Part shown: in pieces, positions 17,460-26,300 of the stretch
Layout of the letters: every line of letters begins with the position of its first letter
How positions within the stretch are numbered: position 1 is the first letter of the stretch
Assembly (NCBI GenBank): GCA_020439995.1
Contig: JAGROY010000153.1
Span: 1-35,917, forward strand
From: Verrucomicrobiia bacterium
GTDB taxonomy: Bacteria > Verrucomicrobiota > Verrucomicrobiia > Verrucomicrobiales > DEV007
Direction of reading: 5' to 3'
Length of the DNA: 35,917 bases
Position numbers and translations under genes: made by a program
The notes under the pieces: model-generated
Seen by the model: the letters and a program-made list of their open reading frames with translations, nothing else
Database searches by the model: none
Told to the model about the DNA's origin: nothing

Positions 17460-18029
17460 TTACTTCTTCTCTGCGCTGTCGAATTCGACTTTACCGATGC
17501 TCTTGTCAGGCGCTTCGTCGAACTTGGCTTTGCACTTCTCGCAACAAAACGCGACTTTTGCGGAGAAAGTTGCCACCTGCTCGGCATCGACAGCCTTGCC
17601 GCTGACCGGGCATTTTTCGTTCGCTGCGTTGTCATAGACAACCTTTGCGGCGAGCGCCTCTGGATCTGCCTTGAATTTAGCGAGGCACTTCTCACAGCAC
17701 AGACCCACTTTCGCGCCGTGCAGCATGGCTGTTTGCTCAGCATCGATCGCTTTGCCGCTCACAGGGCACTTGGTGTTCACGATCTTGTCTGCTGGCATTT
17801 CAGCGATTTTAGCTACGTTCGCCGCAGGATTCTCATTGTGCTTGGCTAAGCACTTCTCGCAGCAGAAGCCAACGACCTTGGTGTAAGTGGACGTCTGCTC
17901 TGCGTCGATCGCTTTACCGCTGATCGGGCATTTTGAGTTGACTGGCTTTGCGGCTTCCTCAGCTTGGGCCATAGCAGTGCCCAGTGCGATACCGAAACCG
18001 AGAGAAAGAAGGAATTGAACTGTTTTCAT
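17460..18029 (-). CDS. Secreted protein with three tandem YHS/TRASH-like Cys repeats, probable metal binder
   Basis: After a signal peptide (1-23), the 189-residue protein consists of three imperfect repeats of about 54 residues, beginning near 31, 85 and 137. Each has a CPxSGKAxDAEQ segment and a FCCEKCxAKF-type segment. The cysteines fall at 34/56/57/60, 88/111/112/115 and 140/162/163/166, and there are no others in the mature protein. This CP-SG...CCxxC pattern resembles YHS/TRASH domains that bind copper or other soft metals, so a periplasmic metal-binding or sensing role is likely but inferred. The repeats are more similar to each other than expected for old divergence, pointing to internal duplication. 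The gene is divergent from the thymidine phosphorylase gene and has its own terminator. No partner such as a P-type ATPase or oxidase is nearby. Confidence 0.87.
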   Translation of the reverse strand: MKTVQFLLSLGFGIALGTAMAQAEEAAKPVNSKCPISGKAIDAEQTSTYTKVVGFCCEKCLAKHNENPAANVAKIAEMPADKIVNTKCPVSGKAIDAEQTAMLHGAKVGLCCEKCLAKFKADPEALAAKVVYDNAANEKCPVSGKAVDAEQVATFSAKVAFCCEKCKAKFDEAPDKSIGKVEFDSAEKK

Positions 18030-18142
18030 AATTTGGTGGTCAGTGTGGTTTTGTCCGTTTAGCGGCGTGACAGCGCCTTGTTACTCGGTAGGCTGCCACT
18101 TTTTCGCCCATATTGCAATAATTCCTGCATATCCTGTTCGAA

Positions 18143-19384
18143 ATGAGATCCGTCCCAGCCCTGATTGAGAAAAAACGCGATGGTCTGCGCCTGGAGGAGG
18201 ATGAGATCCGCTTTCTTATAAGCGGCTACGTCAGTGGGGATGTGCCAGACTACCAGATGGCTGCTCTCGCCATGGCCATCTGTATTCGCGGGATGGATGC
18301 GGAAGAGACCACGGCAATGACGATGGGGATGCTTCAGAGTGGAGCTGTCCTCAATCATTCCGGCCATGGCAGCGGCCGCATCGTGGATAAGCATTCTACA
18401 GGAGGAATTGGTGACAAAACATCGCTGGTCCTGGCTCCATTGCTCGCCAGTGCAGGCCTGCGCGTTCCCATGATCTCAGGCAGGGGACTCGGAATCACGG
18501 GCGGAACTTTGGACAAGATGGAGAGCATTCCGGGATTTCGGACAGATCTCACTTTGACTGAAATCGAGCGGCAAATCGAGATCGTAGGCTGTGTCATGAC
18601 CGGACAAACGCCCGAAATTTGTCCGGCTGACCGCAAGCTCTACGGCCTGCGGGATGTCACTGGCACTGTGCCATCCCGGCCATTGATCGTGTCCAGCATC
18701 ATGAGTAAAAAGCTGGCGGAATCGCTCGATGCACTTGTCCTCGACGTAAAATACGGCTCCGGCGCATTCATGAAAACTCTCGCTGATGCCCAACTCCTCG
18801 CGCAGGAAATGGTCATAGTAGGAAGAAAGATGGGGATCGACGTCTCGACTCTCCTGACGCCTATGGATGAGCCGCTGGGCGAGGCCGTCGGCAATGCGCT
18901 GGAAGTGGCCGAAGCGGTTGAGGTTCTCAAAGGAGGCGGGCCACCGGATCTGAGGTGTCTGGTGCTGGACTTGGCGGACTGCGTGTCTGGACGCGAGCGG
19001 CAGCAGATGGAAGAGCTACTGGATAACGGGGCAGCTCTCGGGAAATGGCGGCAAATGCTCGTCGCGCAAGGGGGCGATCCAGATGTTGATCCAGTGAATC
19101 GATACCCCGCCGTGGTACGGAGCGAGCTTCAAGCCGCAGTAACTGGCACCGTTACAGCCGTAGATGCGGGCGTGGTGGGCGAGGTTGTCCTTGGACTGGG
19201 TGCCGGTCGCACCAGGGCAGGGGAGTCTGTCGATTTCTCGGTAGGGCTCAGCAGGATCGCAAAAGTGGGCACCCATGTCGCGGAGGGGAAGTGTTTGCTG
19301 AGTATTCACGCTGCGTCCGAGGAAGCTGCCAGCACGGCGGCTGCGGAGCTTCGCCATCGCGCAATCAAAGTCGCGCCTGATTAG
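18143..19384 (+). CDS. deoA: Thymidine/pyrimidine-nucleoside phosphorylase
   Basis: The enzyme phosphorolyses thymidine or deoxyuridine to the base and deoxyribose 1-phosphate for nucleoside salvage in the cytoplasm. The 413 residues carry the family signature SGRGLGITGGTLDKMES (112-128) and the phosphate-binding segment KHSTGGIGDKTSLVLAPL (83-100). The pyrimidine site is in LYGLRDVTGTVPSRPLI, and SSIMSKKLAESLDALVLDVK is the conserved dimer/active-site region. The C-terminal PYNP domain is present but ends early, at VAPD; the protein is somewhat shorter than the 430-440 residues usual for the family. Whether it is DeoA or Pdp in specificity cannot be told, so the symbol is provisional. The ATG at 18143 has no clear ribosome binding site. 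It is followed after 40 bases by a small secreted-protein gene that may be co-transcribed. Confidence 0.93.
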   Translation: MRSVPALIEKKRDGLRLEEDEIRFLISGYVSGDVPDYQMAALAMAICIRGMDAEETTAMTMGMLQSGAVLNHSGHGSGRIVDKHSTGGIGDKTSLVLAPLLASAGLRVPMISGRGLGITGGTLDKMESIPGFRTDLTLTEIERQIEIVGCVMTGQTPEICPADRKLYGLRDVTGTVPSRPLIVSSIMSKKLAESLDALVLDVKYGSGAFMKTLADAQLLAQEMVIVGRKMGIDVSTLLTPMDEPLGEAVGNALEVAEAVEVLKGGGPPDLRCLVLDLADCVSGRERQQMEELLDNGAALGKWRQMLVAQGGDPDVDPVNRYPAVVRSELQAAVTGTVTAVDAGVVGEVVLGLGAGRTRAGESVDFSVGLSRIAKVGTHVAEGKCLLSIHAASEEAASTAAAELRHRAIKVAPD

Positions 19385-19424
19385 AGCATTGTCGTCATTC
19401 AGATTGCCTACTATTGAGGGAGAT

Positions 19425-20180
19425 ATGTTCATTCGTGCCGTCCGTGTTATCGCTCCCGCTTGGGCGCTGGCATCCCTCGCCTGTGACAAGCCTCAGCGGT
19501 CAACGATCCAGTCCCCACCCGCAGAACCCATTCAGATCGAACAGCTTTTGTTCAATAGTTCATCCGGTGTGCTCAAGTTGCCGTTCTCGGAAGTCGTTCA
19601 GCAGGTTTCAGGGAAACGAATCCTTCCGGTCGATCAGGCTGATGGAGTAACCGCATTGTTTATTGATGCTGTGGCGGTGGCGTCTGATCGCGCAATCGCT
19701 CAAATGAACGCCGCCAACAGCCCAGTGAAGCAATTGAGGCGGATCAACGAGGCGAGCCGCCTGTTTGAAGACGCCCTCATTCAGTCCATTGATTCCACCA
19801 GCGAATTCGAAGCCGGTACACCGGCCACGGCTGCCGGGAACCATCAGCGCTCAGGGTATCCAGATATCAGAATCGTTCATGTCGAAAGCCAGCGAGTGTT
19901 CTACCTCGATCCCAAGCTCTACGAGTCGACATCAGAGAACTCCAGCCTCCGCACCTTCTATTTCACCCCAAAGGCAGAGACCAACAAGGTGCTGGACGAT
20001 GCCTGCCACCTCCTTCTGGGCATCGCTCACGATGGCAACGACGGCGACTGGACGTTTTTGCGGTGGTCACTAGTCGATCTTTCGAAGCTCACCGTCCGGC
20101 TCAAACCAGAGTTTCAAGCATCCAACCGCGACATCTACCGCGCCGAAGCGACCATCCGCAGCGGCAACGGGGCGGATTAG
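19425..20180 (+). CDS. Secreted or lipoprotein-like protein of unknown function
   Basis: I choose ATG 19425 over the upstream in-frame start at 19389, because GAGGGAG lies just before it and the resulting N-terminus (MFIRAVRVIAPAWALASLAC) is an export signal. The Cys at residue 20 after SLA is a weak lipobox, so it may be a lipoprotein. The 251-residue product has no domain I recognise. The middle part is mixed helical, and the C-terminal part contains an alternating polar pattern (RVFYLDPKLY, LRTFYFTPKAE) suggesting a beta-rich fold. It follows the thymidine phosphorylase gene by 40 bases and could be its second cistron. The role is unknown. Confidence 0.65.
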   Translation: MFIRAVRVIAPAWALASLACDKPQRSTIQSPPAEPIQIEQLLFNSSSGVLKLPFSEVVQQVSGKRILPVDQADGVTALFIDAVAVASDRAIAQMNAANSPVKQLRRINEASRLFEDALIQSIDSTSEFEAGTPATAAGNHQRSGYPDIRIVHVESQRVFYLDPKLYESTSENSSLRTFYFTPKAETNKVLDDACHLLLGIAHDGNDGDWTFLRWSLVDLSKLTVRLKPEFQASNRDIYRAEATIRSGNGAD

Positions 20181-20341
20181 ATGATCACTTTTCGCAACGT
20201 TACGAAATTGTTCAATTTATTGGACTAAAGTCTTGCCAAATCATTGCGAATCCGTTAATCGCAACGGTTCTGTTCAGCATTAAATCCCCAGGACAATCCC
20301 GATTTGTCAGTTCAAAAACCCAAAATACCCGTTATAAGGAA

Positions 20342-23300
20342 ATGATACGACGCAAGTTACATAAACTCTACGCCGTGATAGGGGTGGGGCTCGTCGGCTT
20401 CGGCTCGACAGCGCTCGCCGCTCCCGTCACCGTAAACAATGCCAGCTTTGAGGCACCAGACCTCCACAGCGGTGGCAACACGTGGTCCAATGAAATTGGC
20501 CCAGACTGGAAACTCGGGGGCCCAGCCGCCGCCGGAGACACCTTTATTGAATACATCGACGGATTCGCATCCGAAGGGCTTCAACACATCGGGCTTCAGA
20601 ACAATATCTTCATTTATCAGGACACGGGTGTCGCAGTTGAGCCAAATACCACGTATACGCTGACTGTCGGGGTGGGTAACCGAAACGCCAGTTTCAGTCC
20701 TGAGGGAGCACTTGCGATCATTGGTTTGACCAATGCGGTTCCTGATGCTGCTACAGCAAACGCGAACGACGCGATAGCACTGCTTGCTGCGTCTACCGTC
20801 GTAGACTCTGGGCCACCTCAGGCAGAGGGAACCTTCGTTGATGCCACGGTTACTTTTACTACTGGGGCAGCAGTTGACGGCACGGTTGTCATCGTTCTGG
20901 GGGACGATGTATCGGGTGGAAGAGCCCACTTCGACAACGTTCGGGTGGATGCTTCCAAGATCGGAGAAACCACTCCCCTCGTCGCGTACTGGTCATTTGA
21001 CGGCAGCGCGAATGACGACATCTCGGGCCTCGCCGGAATTCCGAGCGATGGTCTCACTTACACTACCGACGCCGTTCGCGGCCAGGCCATGACTGGTGGA
21101 TACATCGGTGTAGCCGATGCCGGATTGTTCAACGCAGTGACTGCTGGTGACAAGATGTCAGTTTCCCTCTGGCAGAAGACACCCGCTCCGACCAGTGCGT
21201 CTTCGTTCTGGTTTGTCGCTCCAAGCTCCACTGGAACCGAGCGCGGTTTTCAGGCTCACCTGCCATGGAGCAATGGAACCATTTACATGGATACCGCTGG
21301 ATGTTGTGATCCGCCGCAGCGAATCAACGGGGATCCGACTGGTTTCAACGGCTTTGCCTGGAATGATGGTGCTTTCCACCACTTCGTCTTTGTGAAAGAC
21401 GGAGCTGACAAGCGGATCTACATCGATGGGGAACTCTTCCTCGACCAAAGTGCCGCAGGTGTTCCCGCCGCTCCACTGCCAACTGACATAAACAGCTTGT
21501 GGATTGGTTCTGCTCAAAATGGGGCCAGTGCATTTCCCGGCATTATGGACGACTTCGCCGTTTGGGGCGGAGCACTCACAGGAGACGAGATCGCTGAACT
21601 CGCAACAGGCGCAAATCCAAAGACGCTCGGCGGCGGCGTAGACCTCGGCCCTGATCCAGATCTCGACGGACTTCGCGATTCTTGGGAAATTGCAAATCTC
21701 GGCAACACCGATTCCGGTGCAGATGACGACAATGACGGCGATGGCCAGACCAACAAGGAAGAGTTCCGCAATGGCACAAATCCGCTGGTAGCTGACACCG
21801 ATGGAGACGGCCTTACAGACGGACAGGAAGAAGCATTGGGAATCAACCCACTTAAAGCCGACACCGATGGTGACGGCCTGAGCGACTCATTTGAAGTCTC
21901 ATATGGCACCTGGCCCGGCCAGTTTGACTCCAACGGTGACGGATTCGGCGACGGCCACGGTCTTTGCTATGTTCAGGACTTCCAAAATGCGAACGGTCTC
22001 GACCTCGGCGACGGTTCTATCCTCACCAACACGGTGGATGGCGGAACCACTATCGAAAACGGTTCCTTGAATCTGACACTTGAGGGTGTTGGAGGTCAGG
22101 GCGCGAACTACAAGCTTCCCGTTTTTGATCTCCTGGCCAATGGATCACTGTCCTACGTCGAGGAATTTACCGAAAACGGCTATGACGGTTCTGGACTTGG
22201 AGGCGCGAATGCAGATGGTCGCAAGATCACTGGTAACAACGTGCTAAAAGACAAGTTCGGATTCAATAACACCTCTGCAGGTTACGCGGACGGCACGTTC
22301 ATCACGAGTGTTGCGAATCTCGGCACCTACTCAGCTGGTCAGAAAATTCAGGTGACGTTCGTTGGCGCCTGGGACGAAGGCACTGTCAATCCTGCTCCCA
22401 ACTGGGAGATTGATTCGGTTAGTATCCCAGGTCTTTTGGATACCGACTTCGCAGATGCTGCCGGGTTCACTGTTGCCAACAACGGCACAGTCGCCGGGCC
22501 TTGGTCGAACAGCGGAGGAACGTGGAGCGTTGCTGGTGGTGAGGGAGTAGTTGCTTCCCGCCTCGTGTCACCTGTCATTGAAGTGACTGCTGACGGTCCA
22601 CTGACCTTGAGTTTTGCCCACAGGTATAACTTTGAGGATGACGGCACCACACGCTGGGATGGCGGTGGCGTTTTTGTCAGCGTTGTCGGTGAAGAAGTTG
22701 AACTGGAATTCAGTGTCAAGATGGATCTCACTCTTGCCGAAACGCCTGAGGGCAACGCTCCTGCAGACGGCTTCTCATTCTCCTTTGGTGCCATTGCAGA
22801 CGATGCAGTCGCCGGAGAAGAAGGCCACCCTGACGGACTGGTCGTTGCGTTCGATACATGGGACAACGGTGCGCCAGACGGCATTGGGGTCGATATTCGC
22901 GTGGACAACGTGGAAGTTGCCCAAAAGCGCATTGGCGCTGACGAAGACAAAAACGACAACAGCATCTTCAAGTTCGACGGGGTGTCGAGGAAGGTGGATA
23001 TCTCCTACACTCCAAATTCAGCCGGTGGTGGCTGGGTGACAGTGGCCTACGGCGGGAATATCCTGCACAGAGATGTGGCTGTCGACTGGACTCCTGCGTC
23101 AGGTGATCGAGTCGCATTCGCTGCCCGCACAGGCGGTGCATGGGAGACGGTGAACATCGACAACCTTGGAGTAGCCTGTGGCATTCCGTTTACCACTCCA
23201 TCCAATGGTCTGCGCCAGGAGTGGTGGCAGAACAGCAACCCGGGTAGCCGTGCAGGTGTAGAAGCTGTTTTCGGATCCCGTGGAGCAGCCAACGTATTTT

Positions 23301-26300
23301 ACGGTGCTGCTGGAACTTGGTGGACCGGAAATGGCACTGCCATTCCCGGCGTCCAGGACTACCCTGCCGAAACCAATCTTGCCCGTGACAACTACATCAC
23401 TCGCTTGAGCGGTCAAATCCTCTTCCCTGAAGATGGAACCTACAAGTTCAGAGACGGCGTAGACGACTACACCTTCCTTTACATCGACCTTAACGGCAAC
23501 GGTGTGGAAGACTCTGGAGAAGTCCTTATCGATGACAATGCCTGGACTGGCACTGCTACCAACGACAACGGTGGTAGCCCCATCGTTGAGGTTACGGCTA
23601 CTGCCGGATGGGTGGATATGGTGATGTATACTGCTGAAGGCGGTGGTGGCGACGCTGGTGTCCTTTACTGGGACTACGATCCAGTCGGAGGTATTGGTGC
23701 TGGAGTTGGTTTCCCGACCGCTCTTGACCAGGCGATCGATCTCGCTGCAAACGGTGCAGCCTTGCTCGTTCCAGAATCCAACCTGCGCCCGCCACTTCCA
23801 AAACAGGGATTGTATCAAGAATGGTGGCAAAACGGAAATCCAGGGAACCGTGCCGGTCTCGAAGCTGTCATCGGATCACGTCCAGCAGACAACGCCTTCA
23901 ACGGCGCTGCAGGAACCTGGTGGACTGGAAATGGTGCTGCGATTCCGGGTGTTCAGGACTACCCAGCGGAAACCAACCTTGCGCGTGATAATTATCTCAC
24001 TCGTCTGACCGGTCAGATTCTCTTCCCTGAGAGTGGAAACTACAAATTCAGAGATGGTATCGACGATTACACTTTCCTCTACATCGACCTGAATGGTAAT
24101 GGTGTGGAAGATAGTGGAGAAGTCCTTATCGATGACAACAACTGGACTGGCACTGCCACCAACGACAACGGCGGTAGCCCAATCGTTGAAGTGTCTGCTC
24201 AGGCGGGATGGGTAAACATGGTAATGTATACCGCTGAGGGCGGAGGCGGTGACGCTGGTGTCCTTTATTGGGACTACGATCCAGTGAACGGCCCTGGTGC
24301 TGCTGTTGGTTTCCCAACGGCTCAGGATCAGGCGATCGACCTTGCTGCGAACGGGGCCAACCTGCTTGTCCCTGAGTCCAATCTGCGTCTGCCCGCTGAC
24401 TGCGACGGTGACGGAATCTCCGATATCCTCGAATATGCATGGTTCGGCGACCTCTCACAGGATCTGAACGATGACTCAGACGGAGACCGCGCTACCAATG
24501 GCGACGAGCTGGCTCTGGGAACCAATCCATCCATCAAAGACACGGATGGTGACGGACTCTGGGACGGTGAAGAATGGATCGAAGTCGGTCTCGCTACGCT
24601 TCCTACGGTGTTTGATACCGACGGTGACGGCATCAGTGATGGAATGGAGCTCCGTGTTACGGGTACCAATCCAAATAGCGCTGATACCGATGGTGACGGG
24701 CTCTCCGATGGCTTCGAGCTTGAGAATTCATGTCTCTACTTCCAGAACTTCAACCATCTTGCTGATGGCACGACTGATCTGGGCGATGGCTCAAGCGTTG
24801 CTTCTGATGCTGTCTTCACCGCTGCTGTGCAGGGTAAGGCTCTGCAGATGACAATCGATGCCATCAGCAGCCAGAACGCAGCCTACCGTCTTCCTAATCT
24901 TGGAGACATCGGAGGCGACTTCGCTGTAGCCTTTGATTACGCGCTCAGTGGTGGAGGTGCCCGCCCTGCGGATGGCTTCTCCTTCAACTTCGGCCCGATT
25001 GCTGACGATGAGTTTGCAAGTCCGGCCGAGGAAGGCTTCGGCAAAGGTCTGACAGTGGCATTTGACACTTGGGACAACGATGGCAACGAGGACGGACTTG
25101 GAAATGGAATCGGAATCGATGTGCGTCTCAATGGTGCGACGATCGCAGGTGCTCGCGCAGCTGCGGGCGCAGATCCGATCAACAACGAGTTCTTCGTGTT
25201 TGATGGATCAAAGCACCATGTTGAGATCATCGCTGAAGCGAAATTCCCTTCAGAACTGCCCAAGCCGCTGTCACTGTTCCAACTGGACTTCGGCAACACT
25301 CCTGACTCACCCGGACCTGCAAATGGCACGGCTGACGGATGGAATGGTATCGATAACCTACCAATGGACACTGCAGTAGCTGTGAGCGACACCAATGGCG
25401 TTCAGTCCGGTGTTACGATCACCGCCCTCGATGACGGATTCAATCCGAACAACACTGCAGCACCGGGTGCTGGAGCGAGCTTCGATGGAATCGACATCCC
25501 GCAGAACGTCAATGATGACTACCTGTTCAAAATCGCTGACACTCCGGGCACATCTGCCCGCATCCGTGTCGATGGCCTTGCTCCAGGTGTGTATAACGTG
25601 ACGCTGTTCGAAGGTCGCACGACCGACACTGGCCAGGAGGCAATTCTCTGGGCAGGTGGCGATGCAGACGAGCCGGCAGCAGCCAACTCAGGCAGCTTTG
25701 CCAATGGCGGATCAACAACGACCATCGTCGTTGGCCCAGGCCAGGCTCTCTACTACAAGCATCTCGAAGATGGAAGTGGTGGTATCAGCGGTATCATTAT
25801 CCGTCAAGTTGACGCAAACATTGGCAGCGGACTGATCTCCTACTGGCCGTTTGATGACAACACTGCAGACGTAGTCAGTGGCTACGATGGTGAAGCGCAG
25901 GGAACTGCACCGCTCGCATATGCGCCCGGTAAGTTCGGAAATGCTGTCGCACTGGATGGAGTTGACCAATTCGTTTCTGTCGATGGCGGTCACGAAGACG
26001 TCTTCGACTTCCAGGACGGGAACGGTTTCTCGGTCGCTGCTTGGTTCAAGGTGGATTCATTCTCCAAAGACTGGCAGTGTCTAATCGCTAAAGGTGAGGG
26101 CGATTCCTGGCGGGTACACCGCAGTGGAGCGAATCCTTACTTCGCAGTCAAAGCCGGAAACGTGGAGCCAGAGGCAACCACTACACCAGTCAATGATGGA
26201 GAAATGCATCATGTTGTGGCTGTAAGCGATCCTGACAGCAACAAAACATACGTCTACATCGATGGCAAAGTTGCTGCAGAAGCCGCTTACGGCGGTGTGC

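Noticed and set aside
21650..21960. Repetitive DxDxDG-coding sequence as a CRISPR or microsatellite
   Set aside because: The repeats are irregular and are explained by TSP3 calcium-binding motifs in frame with the giant protein.
23099..23830. Minus-strand open frame inside the giant gene
   Set aside because: Shadow of the PA14-like repeat; its sequence simply mirrors the coding strand.
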